DNA of 64,000 nt, taken from positions 1 through 64,000 of the forward strand of contig JAGYKS010000035.1 of assembly GCA_018401565.1 (NCBI GenBank). Reading direction: 5' to 3'. Source of the DNA: Acidimicrobiales bacterium (lineage in GTDB: Bacteria; Actinomycetota; Acidimicrobiia; Acidimicrobiales; Acidimicrobilacustridaceae). This document shows, piece by piece, positions 49,204 through 59,464 of the stretch. Below the pieces are notes generated by a model. It saw only the letters and a list, made by a program, of their open reading frames with translations, searched no databases and was not told where the DNA came from. Position numbers and translations under genes: made by a program. Within the stretch, counting starts at the first letter, position 1. Each line of letters begins with the position of its first letter.

Positions 49204-51213
49204 TCAGCTGTTGCCGTTGGTGTCCGACATGGTCGATGGGGCCATGGCCGCAGCCGCCGACGCTTCTGCCGACGCTGTTGCCGCTGCCACGCGAGCTGCC
49301 GCCGCAGCTGACACCGGAGTGCCGTCGGGCAGTGTGGCCCGGGCTCGTCCCGGGGACGTGCCGTTGCCACCGAGTTCCACCAGGCGCACCACCTCGTTGC
49401 CGTCGATGGTCTCGTGTTCGAGCAGCGCTTGGGCTACCAGATCCAACCCGTTGCGGTTGTCGGTCAGCAGGATGCGACAGCGATTTTCGGCTTCACGCAA
49501 GATGCGCTCCACCTCTTCGTCGATCACCCGGGCGGTGTCGTCGGAGTAGTCACGGGTGTGCATGAGGTCTTCACCCAAAAACACCTCACCCTGGCTGCCC
49601 CACGCCATGGGGCCGACCCGTTCGCTCATGCCCCATTCGCGCACCATCTTGCGGGCCAGCCCGGTGGCACCCACCAGGTCGTTGTTGGCGCCGGTGGACA
49701 CCACCTCGAACACAATGTCCTCGGCGATACGCCCACCCATGCGCACCACCAGCGAGTCCTCGATGTAGTCCTGTCGGTACAGGTGGCGATCCTCAGCCGG
49801 CAGCTGCTGGGTCATGCCCAGCGCCATGCCCGACGGAATGATGGTCACCTTGTGCAGCGGGTCGGCATTCGGCAGCACCGCAGCGCAGATGGCGTGGCCG
49901 GCCTCGTGGTAGGCGATGGCTTCCTTCTCGGCGTCGCTCAACGCCATCGACTCGCGCTTTTGGCCCATCATCACGCGGTCACGGGCCATGTCGAAGTGGG
50001 CCATGTGGATCTTGTTGTCACCGGCACGCACCGCGAACAGGGCGGCCTCGTTCACCAGGTTGGCCAGATCGGCACCGCTCATGCCGGGAGTGCCCCGGGC
50101 CACAACGTCCAGGTCCACGTCGTCGCTGACCTGCTTGTGGCGGATGTGCACCTCGAGGATCTTGCGGCGGTCGTCGAGTTCGGGCAGCGGCACCACCACC
50201 TGACGATCAAACCGACCCGGACGCAACAGGGCGGGGTCGAGGATGTCGGGTCGGTTGGTGGCCGCCATCATCACGATGCCGGTGGTCACCTCAAAGCCGT
50301 CCATCTCGGCCAGCATCTGGTTCAGGGTCTGCTCACGCTCGTCGTGCCCGCCACCCAGACCGGCCCCACGCTTGCGGCCGATGGAGTCGATCTCGTCCAC
50401 GAAGATGATGGCCCGGCCCAGCTTGCGGGCGTTGGCGAACAGGTCGCGCACCCGGCTGGCGCCAACTCCCACGAACATCTCCATGAAATCCGAACCCGTC
50501 ACGCTCATGAACGGCACGCCGGCCTCGCCGGCCACCGCCCGGGCGATCAGGGTCTTGCCGGTGCCGGGGGGACCCACCAACAAGATGCCCTTGGGGATGC
50601 GGGCGCCGATCTCGGCGAACTTCTCGGGATGCTTGAGGAAGTCCACCACCTCGGTGATCTCCTGCTTCACACCCTCGTACCCGGCCACGTCGTCAAACAG
50701 GGTGCCGGGGCGTTCGGTGGTGTAGGTCTTGGCCTTGCTCTTGCCCACCGACATGATGCCGCCCATTTGGCCCGATGCCCGGCGCTGCATCCACACGAAA
50801 AAGCCGATGATGAGCAGCACCGGCAAAAAGAACGGGATGAGGGTGAGCAGCGGGTTGGGTTCGGGTGTTTCGAACTCCACACCCTTTGCGGTCATCAACT
50901 CCAGGTCGGTGTCGGGCGGGGGAGCGGGGGTGGTGGTGGTGAACCTCTCGCCGCCAACGAACTCGCCGGAGATCCTGTTGTTCACGTTGTCGTAGGTGGC
51001 CTCGGCCACTTCGTCAGCGCGAAGCCGTTCCAAAAAGGCGCCGTAAGCGGTGGACGTCGAGTCGTCGGAACGCAAGAAGGTGGGGAGGATGAACACCGAA
51101 GCAACCACGGCCACCAGGATCCACAGGGTCCATCGTGGCCAACCCTGCTGGTCTTTGTCCTTGCCGCCCGACGATTCCTTGCCGGGGGAGGGTGAAGATG
51201 CGTCTGGACTCAT
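49204..51213 (-). CDS. ftsH: ATP-dependent zinc metalloprotease FtsH
   Basis: Membrane-anchored AAA+ protease that degrades membrane and short-lived proteins. Intact, 669 residues. TM1 about 27-46, periplasmic domain to ~120, TM2 about 121-142. Walker A GPPGTGKT (214-221), Walker [12 protein letters not shown] (~270-280), second region of homology [19 protein letters not shown] (319-337) and the zinc site HEAGH (436-440). The C-terminus is Ala-rich, typical for actinobacteria. The start has a TAGGCT box 7 nt upstream. It is one of the few long genes without an indel, so the local sequence is good. Confidence 0.97.
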   Translation of the reverse strand: MSPDASSPSPGKESSGGKDKDQQGWPRWTLWILVAVVASVFILPTFLRSDDSTSTAYGAFLERLRADEVAEATYDNVNNRISGEFVGGERFTTTTPAPPPDTDLELMTAKGVEFETPEPNPLLTLIPFFLPVLLIIGFFVWMQRRASGQMGGIMSVGKSKAKTYTTERPGTLFDDVAGYEGVKQEITEVVDFLKHPEKFAEIGARIPKGILLVGPPGTGKTLIARAVAGEAGVPFMSVTGSDFMEMFVGVGASRVRDLFANARKLGRAIIFVDEIDSIGRKRGAGLGGGHDEREQTLNQMLAEMDGFEVTTGIVMMAATNRPDILDPALLRPGRFDRQVVVPLPELDDRRKILEVHIRHKQVSDDVDLDVVARGTPGMSGADLANLVNEAALFAVRAGDNKIHMAHFDMARDRVMMGQKRESMALSDAEKEAIAYHEAGHAICAAVLPNADPLHKVTIIPSGMALGMTQQLPAEDRHLYRQDYIEDSLVVRMGGRIAEDIVFEVVSTGANNDLVGATGLARKMVREWGMSERVGPMAWGSQGEVFLGEDLMHTRDYSDDTARVIDEEVERILREAENRCRILLTDNRNGLDLVAQALLEHETIDGNEVVRLVELGGNGTSPGRARATLPDGTPVSAAAAARVAAATASAEASAAAAMAPSTMSDTNGNS

Positions 51214-51220
51214 GGCTCAC

Positions 51221-51226
51221 AGCCTA
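51221..51226 (-). promoter_or_regulatory. Leaderless-type -10 box TAGGCT for ftsH
   Basis: On the minus strand TAGGCT is followed by GTGAGCC and ATG 51213, giving a 7-nt spacing. Confidence 0.55.
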
Positions 51227-51255
51227 GGGGAATGGCGTGCGAATCGGTCCCCGCG

Positions 51256-51483
51256 TCAGCCGGCGAGTGCCTGCATGCCGTGACCGCCGCCGTTGCGCAT
51301 GTCTTCGAGCTGCCAACCACGAGGCGCAGCGAGCCTGGAGGCGTGGCCCTGACACAGGTCATAGGTGGACGGATGGGGCTCATCGGTGAGGTTGTCGAGC
51401 CATACCGTGCTGGTGTCGTAGTCGTAATCGAAGGTGGCCACTGCCGGGCTGGCGCAGGCGGGTCGGCTGCAGGTTCGGGACAC
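51256..51483 (-). CDS. DUF3499 family protein
   Basis: 75 residues from GTG 51483 (TTG 51492 is an alternative). RTCSRPACASPAVATFDYDY, WLDNLTDEPHPSTYDLCQGH and ASRLAAPRGWQLEDM match DUF3499, a small actinobacterial protein with paired CxxxxC and CxxH residues that suggest zinc binding. In mycobacteria I recall a DUF3499 gene near the cell-wall and F420 genes, so the proximity to those functions here may be conserved; this is from memory. Function unknown. It is upstream of ftsH on the same strand. Confidence 0.7.
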   Translation of the reverse strand: MSRTCSRPACASPAVATFDYDYDTSTVWLDNLTDEPHPSTYDLCQGHASRLAAPRGWQLEDMRNGGGHGMQALAG

Positions 51484-51555
51484 ATTTCGCAAACTACCAA
51501 GGTCGTTCCCACGTCATGGTGATGCCCCACGACAGGACCACAGCACCGGCGCGGT

Positions 51556-51561
51556 TAGCCT
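51556..51561 (+). promoter_or_regulatory. Leaderless-type -10 box TAGCCT
   Basis: TAGCCT lies 7 nt before ATG 51569. Confidence 0.45.
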
Positions 51562-51568
51562 GCATCCA

Positions 51569-52782
51569 ATGGCCAGCAAGAGCTCACGTCGACGCAAGCG
51601 GGCCGCCCGGCGTGGTCCCGCTGAGCGTGCATCGTCCACCACGTCCAACGGAGTCTCCTCAGGCGACGATCGTGACGAGGGAGTTGGTGCGCACGGCGAT
51701 GCTGTGGCGGTGGCCGCGTCGGCTCCTGCGGTCGGGCTGATGGCCAGGGCTCAGGGTCTGTTCACTCGTGCCATTGCCCCGGTGCCGGGCACCGTGCCCG
51801 ACGACCCCGCCGGCACCGAACCTTCTGATGCGAGCGTCGAACCGGCCACTGGGCACACCGCCGATGCCGATGTGGGCCTTGACGCCACCGGTACCGGTGC
51901 CGGTACCGACATCGTTGCGATCGCCAGTGATGCCGATGGCAACGACAGCGACGCTGATGCCCAGGCGCTGATGCCGGCGATGTCGATGACGCCACCCCCA
52001 CCCGCCGGTGGGGCTTGGGCGACGCCATCGGGGGCTGGGCCATCGCCCAGGTTGCCTCGGTGCTTGCCATTGCCGCCGTGGTCACGTCGCTGGGTTACCC
52101 CAAGGTGGTTGGCGTCGGTGCCGCCGTGGGCCAGGCCGCTGGCCAGACCCGGGTGGACGTCACCGTTGAGATTCTCAGCGTGTGGGGTCAGCTGCCCATC
52201 GAATGGCAGGTGCTGTTGCAGGTGCCGCTGTGGCTGGGTCTCATCGGTGCGCCGGTGTACGCAGCGCGTCGCAAGGGCACCAGCCTGCGCAAGGACTTCG
52301 GTCTCAGTGTGGTGCGCACCGACATCCCCATCGGCCTGGTGATCGGCATTGCCTGCCAGCTGGTGCTGGTGCCGTTGGTGTACGTGCCGTTCCGTCTGCT
52401 CGGCGGCAGCACCCAGGACGTGTCCGAACCTGCCCAGCAGTTGGTGTCCAGTGCGGTCAGTCCGGTCGGGGTGCTGTTGTTGTTGCTCATTGTGGGCGTC
52501 GGTGCGCCGTTCGCCGAGGAGTTGTTCTACCGGGGTCTGGTGCAGCGCTCGCTGCTCAACCGGCTGGGTCGTCCGGCGTGGGCGATCGTGTTGTCGGCCA
52601 TGTTCTTCGCCTTCGCCCACATGCAGTCGCTGCAGTTCCCGGCGTTGGTTGTGGTCGGTGTGGTGTTCGGGATCCTGGCGTGGCGCAGCGGCCGGCTGGG
52701 GTTGTCCATCTTCGCCCACGTCGGGTTCAACCTCACCACCGCTGTGGTGTTCTTGTTCGACCTGACCCTGCCGTACTCCTGA
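51569..52782 (+). CDS. CPBP family intramembrane metalloprotease (frameshifted)
   Basis: About 400 residues. A basic start (MASKSSRRRKRAARRGPAER) and a long, low-complexity acidic Ala/Asp region (~25-150) precede the membrane domain. The domain begins after an indel near 51960-52015. TM helices include VPLWLGLIGAPVYA, IPIGLVIGIACQLVLVPLVY and PVGVLLLLLIVGVGAPFA. The CPBP motifs are EELFYRG (motif 1), FFAFAHMQS (motif 2, His) and IFAHVGFNLTT (motif 3, His and Asn). Such proteins (CAAX/Abi type) cut within the membrane. The substrate is unknown. The next gene starts 7 bp after its stop. Confidence 0.82.
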
Positions 52783-52789
52783 GCCCACC

Positions 52790-55512
52790 ATGACCTCCCA
52801 CCAGCCGCCGGACGTCTCATCGCAGCACGACGACTTCTGGGCTGAGGACTCCTCCACCGGGCTGGTTCCCACCGTTGGCGGCGGACGGTTCGGTCGCCTC
52901 GGCGCCTGGCTGGCATCACGCAGCATCGAAAGCTGGATCGGCGTGGGGGTGGTGGGCACCTGCGTGGCGTTCGTCCTGTTCCAGCTCGGCCACGTGCAAC
53001 TGCTCACCGACACCACCCCCGCCGGCGGCGACATGGGCGCCCACGTGTGGGGACCGGCGTTCATGCGTGACGAGCTGCTGGGCCAGTTCCGCCTCACCGG
53101 GTGGTCACCGGACTGGTACGCCGGGCTGCCGGCATTCCACTTCTACATGGTTCCCCCATGCTCGCCATCGCCCTGCTCAGCTACGTCCTGCCCTACGGCA
53201 TGGCGTTCAAGCTGGTGGCCGTCAGTGGCGTGGTCACCATGCCGATCGCCGCCTGGGCGTTCGGCCGTCTGGCCCGCCTGCCGTTCCCCGGCCCAGCCCT
53301 CATGGCCGTGGGCGTCACGGCGTTTTTGTTCGATCGCGGCTTCAGCATCTACGGCGGCAACCTCGCCTCCACGCTGGCCGGCGAGTTCGCCTTTTCCATG
53401 TCGCTGTCGCTGTCGTTGGTGTACCTGGGCGTGGTGGCCCGGGGGTTGCGCACCGGGGGTCACCGTGCTCTGGCCGCCGGGCTGTTGGCGCTGGTGATGC
53501 TCACCCACGTGATCCCGGGCATCTTCGCCATCGCCGCCACCGTGCTGCTGATGGCGGTGTACACCGGGTCCACCAACCCGTGGCGGCGCTGGGCTCGGGC
53601 GGCTGCCATCCCCGGCCTGATTGCGGCGGTGGTGATCGTGGTGGCCGCCGTGCTGCCCCGACTGGTCAACTCAGGCTCCGGCGAAACGTCGGGCCCGTTG
53701 CTTGGCGGTTCGGTGCTGGTGGTGTTGGCGGCCATTGCCGCCGTGTCGGCGCTGGCGTGGCTGGTGCTCGCTCCTGGGCTGGCCCGCTGGTTGTGGGTGT
53801 CCACCATGGGTGTGGTTGGTGGGCTGCTGGCGGCGTGGTGGTTGCTGCCGTTTTGGATGCAGCGTGCCTACCTCAACGACATGGGCTGGGAACGCAAGGA
53901 AAACATCGCCACGCTGCTGTGGGATCGCAGCACCACGGTGGCCGGTCGGGCACTCGACAGCGGGCTGGTGGACTCCCCACCGCTGCAGTGGGTGGTGGGC
54001 CTGGCCGTGGTGGGTGCCGTGCTGTCGCTGGTGAACCGTCGCCGGCTGGGTGTGGCACTGGTGCTGGTGGCGATCGTGGCCGCACTCGGGGTGTGGGGCA
54101 TGCCCCAGGGCCGGTTGTGGAACGCCCGGCTCACGCCGTTTTACTACCTGTCGTTGTATCTGCTGGCTGCGATCGGGGTGTCGGAGTTCGGCCGTTTGCT
54201 GTCGAGTCTGGTGGCACCCGACATCAACCGACCGGTGCGGTCGGTGCGATGGGCCACCGCTGCGGTGGGCACCGTGGTGGTGCTGGTCATGCTGGCGCTG
54301 CCGTTGCGCACCCTGCCGTTCGGGACGCTGTCGGGCAACGAGTACCGGTGGGGTCCGCTGGCCACCACCGACTCGTCGTTCATCCGGGGTTGGGCCCGGT
54401 GGAACTTCACCGGGTACGAAGGCAAACCGGCATGGCCGGAATACCGCGACCTCATGGCCACCATGGCCGCTGTCGGTGCCGACCAGGGGTGCGGGCGTGC
54501 CATGTGGGAGTACGAGCCGGGCCTCGACCGCTACGGCACCCCCATGGCCCTCATGCTGCTGCCGTTTTGGACCGAAGGCTGCATCGGGTCGATGGAAGGC
54601 CTGTACTTCGAGACGTCAGCCACCACGCCCTACCACTTCCTCATGCAGGACCGGTTGTCGCAAACGCCGTCCAACGCCCAGCGGGGCCTCCCCTACAGTC
54701 CCGGCCCACCGTCGTCGGCCGACTTCGACGCCGGCATCGGTGACCTGCAGCTTTTGGGTGTGCGCTACTACATGGCCACCTCCCCGGAGATGATTGCGCT
54801 GGCCCAGGAACACCCGTCACTCACCGAGCTCACCTCGTCGGGTCCGTGGACGATCTTTGAGGTAGCCGACGCACCGTTGGTGCAGGGGCTCGAGTTCCAG
54901 CCCGTGGTGGTCGAGGGTGCCGATGCCGGTGGCGAGGCATGGCTGGATCTGGCCGTGGACTGGTTCGTCAACGACGACGCCCGCAACCTGTTCGCTGCCG
55001 CCGACGGCCCCGACCAATGGCAGCGCGTCCCCATGACCGACGCCGTGGTGTCGTTGATGTCGCCTCGCACCCCGTGGGCCGACGAGGTGCCGCTCGCACC
55101 AGTGGCGGTCACCGATGTGGTCACCGATGCCAACTCGGTGTCGTTCACCGTGGATGAAATTGGCGTGCCGGTGCTGGTGAAGGTGTCGTACTTCCCCAAC
55201 TGGGATGTGGACGGTGCCGACGGCCCGTGGCGGGTCACACCCAATCTCATGGTGGTGGTACCCACCGACAACAACGTGCGGCTCACCTACGGCACCTCAG
55301 GCCCCGAGTTCGCCGGTTGGGGTCTGACCGCACTGGGTGTGGCCGGGCTCGTGGGCCTGTGGCGGTGGGGTCGGATGCGCCAGGTAGGTGACATGTGGTG
55401 GTTGTGGCCCACCCGGTTGCACCCCGATCCCGTTGACCCCCGGGTGCCGGCCGCCGACGCGCCGCCAGACGACGTCGAACTCGCCGAGGCGTTCTGGCAG
55501 GACGACACATGA
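52790..55512 (+). CDS. Large polytopic membrane protein, possible GT-C-type enzyme (frameshifted)
   Basis: About 907 residues from ATG 52790; an indel near 53150 splits it. The first TM is IESWIGVGVVGTCVAFVLFQ, followed by TPAGGDMGAHVWGPAFMRDE, a loop like the acidic first loop of GT-C enzymes. Ten or more TM helices follow (ALMAVGVTAFLFDRGFSIYG, AAIPGLIAAVVIVVAAVLPR, LVLVAIVAALGVWGMPQG and others), then a ~300-residue outer domain with PFWTEGCIGSMEGLYFETSA. YfhO-like and 6-pyruvoyl-tetrahydropterin-synthase-related membrane proteins have this layout. The stop overlaps the following DPM1-like GT2 start (ATGA), so a lipid-linked sugar from that enzyme could be its donor. Confidence 0.65.
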
Positions 55513-56432
55513 CCACCGGGCGACCCCGCCGGCCTGGTGACCATCGCTTCGGGCTTGTGGTCAGTGTGCTGGCGGTGGCTGCCGGTGCGATTGCGCTGGG
55601 GTCAAGGGTGGTGGTGCGACGGCGCAACTACGACCGTGTGGCCGCCACGCTCGGGGCCCGCCGCAACCTGCCGGTGGCCGACGGCGACGTGCGGTTCAGC
55701 GTGGTCGTGCCGGCGTTTCGTGAGACCCGCATCGGCGACACGGTGGCCGCAATTCGCTCGGCGCTGGCCGACATTGATGCCGCCGGGGAACTCGAGGTGA
55801 TCGTGGTGGACGACGGGTCACACGACGGCACCGACCTGCGGGCCCACAACGCCGGTGCCGACCGGGTGCTGCGCCTGGCGGTCAACCGGGGCAAGGGCGC
55901 GGCGGTGCGCACCGGGATGTTGGCGGCACGGGGCCGCACCGTGGCGTTCACCGACGCCGACTTGTCGTACCCGCCAGCGCAGTTGGCTGTGGTGCTCGAC
56001 GCCGTGGAGTCGGGGTGGGACGTGGTGGTGGGCAGCCGCCGGCACACCGACACCACCACGCTGGTGCGGGCACGTCGCATCCGTGAACTCGGCGGTCGGG
56101 CCATCAACGCCCTCACCCGGGCGGTGCTGCTGGGCGACCACCGCGACACCCAGTGCGGCATCAAGGGGTTCCGCAGTGATGCTGCCAAGCTGATTTTTGG
56201 TCATGCGCACATCGATGGCTTCGCGTTTGATGTTGAGGTGTTCCATCTGGTCGAGCGGTACGGGTTGTCACTCGCCGAGGTGCCGGTGCAGGTGGTGAAC
56301 ACCCAGCGCTCGAGCGTGCGGGTTGTTCGCGATGCCGCCCGTTTGGTGCGGGACCTGTTCCGCATCCGCACGTGGGCGGCCACCGGTGTGTACGAGGTCG
56401 ACCCGGTGGGCGAGGTGGACGGCATCCTGTGA
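55509..56432 (+). CDS. GT2 dolichyl/polyprenyl-phosphate sugar synthase-like protein (DPM1 type)
   Basis: Intact, 307 residues. One N-terminal TM segment (GLVVSVLAVAAGAIALGSRV) precedes the GT-A domain: RFSVVVPAFRETRIGDTVAA, LEVIVVDDGSHDGTDL with the DD metal-site motif, NRGKGAAVRTGMLAARG, VAFTDADLSYPPAQLAVVL and RDTQCGIKGFRSDAAKLIF with the QCG/GFR signature of DPM1 enzymes. Likely transfers mannose or glucose to polyprenyl phosphate on the cytoplasmic side. It starts with ATGA overlapping the large membrane protein, which could use its product on the outer side. Confidence 0.85.
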   Translation: MTTGRPRRPGDHRFGLVVSVLAVAAGAIALGSRVVVRRRNYDRVAATLGARRNLPVADGDVRFSVVVPAFRETRIGDTVAAIRSALADIDAAGELEVIVVDDGSHDGTDLRAHNAGADRVLRLAVNRGKGAAVRTGMLAARGRTVAFTDADLSYPPAQLAVVLDAVESGWDVVVGSRRHTDTTTLVRARRIRELGGRAINALTRAVLLGDHRDTQCGIKGFRSDAAKLIFGHAHIDGFAFDVEVFHLVERYGLSLAEVPVQVVNTQRSSVRVVRDAARLVRDLFRIRTWAATGVYEVDPVGEVDGIL

Positions 56433-56579
56433 CCCGATGCCCGCGTCTGCATTTTGGTTCTCGGATCGGTCATCTGGTTGACACGTGGTCGGCTATTACC
56501 GTGGGGTCGTGATCGGCCGGTCAGTTGGTTGTGGTTCGTGGGTGGTGTGGCCACGCCAAGCGGCTGGTGAGTCACGGCT

Positions 56580-57675
56580 ATGGACGCGATACACAAGCTT
56601 GCGTTTTACCTGCCTCAGTACCACCCGATTGCCGAGAATGACGCATGGTGGGGGACCGGCTTCACCGAGTGGACCAACGTGGCAAAGGCTCGCCCCTTTT
56701 TCGCAACCATCGTCAGCCGAGACTGCCAGCCGATCTCGGGTTCTATGACCTTCGCGTCCCTGAGACCCGCCATGCCTCAGGCCGACATGGCCCGATCAGC
56801 GGGCATCGATGCGTTCGTCTACTGGCACTACTGGTTTGGCGACGGGAGGATGGTGCTTCAGCGGCCCCTCGACGAGGTCGTCTCCAGCGGTGAGCCCGAC
56901 TTTCCGTTCTGTGTGGGATGGGCCAATCAGTCGTGGTCGGGTGTCTGGTACGGCGCTGCGGACCGGATCCTGATCAAGCAGACCTACCCGGGACCCGCCG
57001 ACATCGAGGCGCATTTCCAGCGACTGCTGCCCATCGTGAGCGACCGGCGGTATTTCCGTGTGGCCGGCATGCCCCTGATCTACGTGTTCGCCCCAGCAGA
57101 GATTCCAGATCCTGAACGCTGGTGCGAAACGATGAGGGAACTTGCGGACAGGGAGGGGCTTGCCGGTCTGTATCTCGTAGGTAATGGTCTGACCCCACCC
57201 GCGCTCCGCGGGTTCGACGCTGGAAGCAGCCAGCCCCAGCTCACTCCCTACCGATCGGTTGGGACCGTGACCCGCCGGATTGCCAGAACCTTCCTCAGCA
57301 GCGATCGCGTGGGACCAGCGCGATCGTCGTTTCGGCGAGCGGCGAACCGGTACCGGGAGGTTCTTCAGGCTCAGGATGAGGCAAGTGCCGTGGCGCGCCA
57401 TCCCACGATCCTCACTGGCTGGGACAACACGCCGCGTTCGGGCCGACTGGGCAACGTGCTGACTGGTTTCGACCAGTCGTCATTCGAGGTGCATGTGAAT
57501 GATGTCCTGGCCTACGTCCGGGACGTTCGATCCTCCGGTCATCCGAAGATCTGCTTTGTCAAGAAGCTGGAACGAGTGGGCGGAGGGCAACATCCTTGAG
57601 CCCGACTCGGTTCTGGGGCATTCGATTGTTGACACCTTCCGCCGCTGCGCCAGCCAGGTCGGCGCCGGGTCATGA
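56580..57675 (+). CDS. WbsX-like glycosyltransferase/GH99-like protein (frameshifts)
   Basis: KLAFYLPQYHPIAENDAWWG, TGFTEWTNVAKARP and FVYWHYWFGDGRMVLQRPLD are the hallmark of the WbsX family (PF14307), found with O-antigen and rhamnan genes. Two compensating shifts (~56700 and ~56775) surround RLPADLGFYDLRVPETR, read in another frame. The segments PFCVGWANQSWSGVWYG and RVAGMPLIYVFAPAEIP follow. The true end, after an indel near 57566, is FVKSWNEWAEGNILEPD with the catalytic-like E and N, and a stop at 57675. About 365 residues. No TM segment. Confidence 0.78.
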
Positions 57676-57860
57676 CCACGCCCGACCCCCGATACCAACG
57701 CACTTCCCATCCCTTGATCGCCTCACCGGGGATGCGGTCGAAGCGCCCGATGAGGCGGCATGAGGTGCCTCGCACCAGATGGTGTCCGGTGGTTCAGCCA
57801 ATGCCCACGGATCGATGCCGGCATCAGCCTCGTCTGGAGGTTGGGTAGGTGCTTGGCGCC

Positions 57861-58870
57861 ATGAGGATCGCCGCTGGACGCGTTGCGCATCGGGTGCTGA
57901 CCGCGCAGGCGTTGAGACGGGTGAGGCGGCGCCTGCCTGAGGTGACCGACCCTCGGGTCTCCGTGGTTCTCGTGGGGTGGGATCCGGTCCAGACCCGCGA
58001 ATCGCTTGACCTGGTGACGGCTTGGGCGAAGCGAACCGCAGTGACCCTGGACCGGGTGATGGTGGTGTGGAACAACCCCGGGCAGGAGGTTCCAGACCTG
58101 CCGGGCGCCACGGTGGTGGCCGGATCCAACGAGGAACTGGACATCGGCGGCTACGCCGAGGGCCTGCGTGCGGTGCAGCAGATGGACGGCGACGATCCCG
58201 ACCGGGTGTGGTTGATGTGCAACGACCGGCTCGCCTTCTACGAAACCCGTAAATCCCGGTGCCTGGCTGCCTCGGGGCCGCCAGCGGTCGGGTCTTGCCC
58301 GCACCGGATGCATGATCGGTTGGGCTGTGGAACCACGGGCCAGCCATGAGCTGGCCACGCCGCCACCGTCGCCAATACGTGGCTGCAGACCCACTGTTTT
58401 TGTTGGGTGGTTCCAGTGCAAGCAGATCAGACCGGTTTGAGAGTTCGCTGTCGGTGGCGCCGGCGCTCGGTGCGTTTGGTTGACGGCCGGTTCGTCGCCG
58501 ACTCCTGAGGCCGATCACCGCCCTGCTCAGCGTGCTTCACCAATGGCCTGATCGTGCATCCCGGCGGCGGTCCGGGTGACTGGCATTGGTACCGGCGCCA
58601 GGAAACCGGACCGGACTCCGATGTGCCTTCTTGGAGCAAAAAGGCACGGTCCAGCGTGATTGAACACCTGATTGCGCTTGACATGGAGTCGCCACGGTGT
58701 CGTCGTCGGCGTCAGAGGCGCTACCAGACGTGCTTGGCGGGCTATCAGGCCGCTGGCACCGGGATCATGCCCCGGTTGTGCAGCGCCATGGGTCGGACCA
58801 ATCAGCGATCGTGGTGGCGTCTGCGCCGATCACGCTGCCCAAAGCCAGCTGGAGCTCGAGCTAGGACGCA
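57861..58870 (+). pseudogene. Broken polysaccharide biosynthesis protein (rhamnan-synthesis F-like)
   Basis: ATG 57861 (MRIAAGRVAHRVL) opens a frame with VSVVLVGWDPVQTRESLDLV, VMVVWNNPGQEVPDLPGATV, SNEELDIGGYAEGLRAVQQM and VWLMCNDRLAFYET, which look like the GT-like domain of RgpF-type proteins. The frame is lost after ~58250. Short pieces in other frames (RASHELATPPPSPIRGCRP; HPGGGPGDWHWYRRQE; ARSSVIEHLIALDM) resemble the later part of such proteins, so at least three breaks lie between 58250 and 58650. The frame from 58554 stays open to 58940, but only its first part looks protein-like. It could be a dead gene or sequence of poor quality. The downstream region has no intact gene. Confidence 0.5.
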
Positions 58871-59180
58871 CTACGCCCGGTGGTCCTGGCTGCACTGGGG
58901 TTGCCACGATGACAAACTGCTGGGCGAGAATATCCCTTGACATCCACGGCAGGCGTGCGATCAGGCTCGCCCACCGGGAACCAGCCACAGAAATTGGTGT
59001 GCAGCTCGTCACCTCGTAACCCGTGGAGGTGAACATGTCGATCATGGTGGAACGGGTGAAAAAGCGAAGGTGGGTTCGATCAAGTATCCCGACGTCGGTG
59101 TAGGTGAAATCCCCTCGGCGGACGAGGGCATCAAGCGCCTTGTAGTACCGGACGTTCGGTAGCGATGAGGAGACCCCATG
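58830..59180 (-). pseudogene. Methyltransferase C-terminal fragment
   Basis: On the minus strand, from about 59180 to 58830, one frame reads SSSLPNVRYYKALDALVRRG, DFTYTDVGILDRTHLRFFTR and STMIDMFTSTGYEV. This is the well-known C-terminal half of class I SAM methyltransferases of polysaccharide loci (SIPN-x-RH and DRTHLRFFT). The SAM-binding N-terminal half is missing; the next sequence, at 59190, is foreign or IS-like. It thus looks cut by the IS3 fragment. It converges with the broken gene at 57861-58870. Confidence 0.65.
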
Positions 59181-59227
59181 TGTGGTCCATGGCGTGTACC
59201 CGTGTTTGTGGACCCGAGTTGTGGGAG

Positions 59228-59464
59228 TCAGGCGGCTTGTAGTGATTGTCGTCGTTCGAACTCGATGGGTGAGACGTTACCGATTGACGAGTGCCGGCGG
59301 CGCCGGTTGTAGAACCCTTCGATCCAATCGACCATGGCCATGGACAACTCCAGGCGGGTTGTCCACCGTTTGCGGTTCAGCAACTCAATCTGCATCGACC
59401 CCCAGAAGGACTCGATGACGGCGTTATCGAACGCGTCGCAACGTTCACGGTCAGGTGCGAACAC
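59228..59464 (-). mobile_element. IS3-family transposase (OrfB) C-terminal fragment
   Basis: The minus-strand frame encodes DAFDNAVIESFWGSMQIELL, NRKRWTTRLELSMAMVDWIE and GFYNRRRRHSSIGNVSPIEF. This is the DDE integrase (rve) C-terminus of IS3-group OrfB: the DNA-x-ES-F-W segment holds the last catalytic Glu and is followed by the RRRHSS signature. About 75 residues remain; the first two catalytic Asp residues and OrfA are absent. The right edge (~59464) is where recognisable sequence ends. No terminal inverted repeat was found by eye. Confidence 0.85.

Noticed and set aside
49414..51195. 593-codon open frame on the plus strand opposite ftsH
   Set aside because: It mirrors the intact ftsH gene with high-GC codon bias; the translation is rich in His, Gly and Val and lacks motifs.
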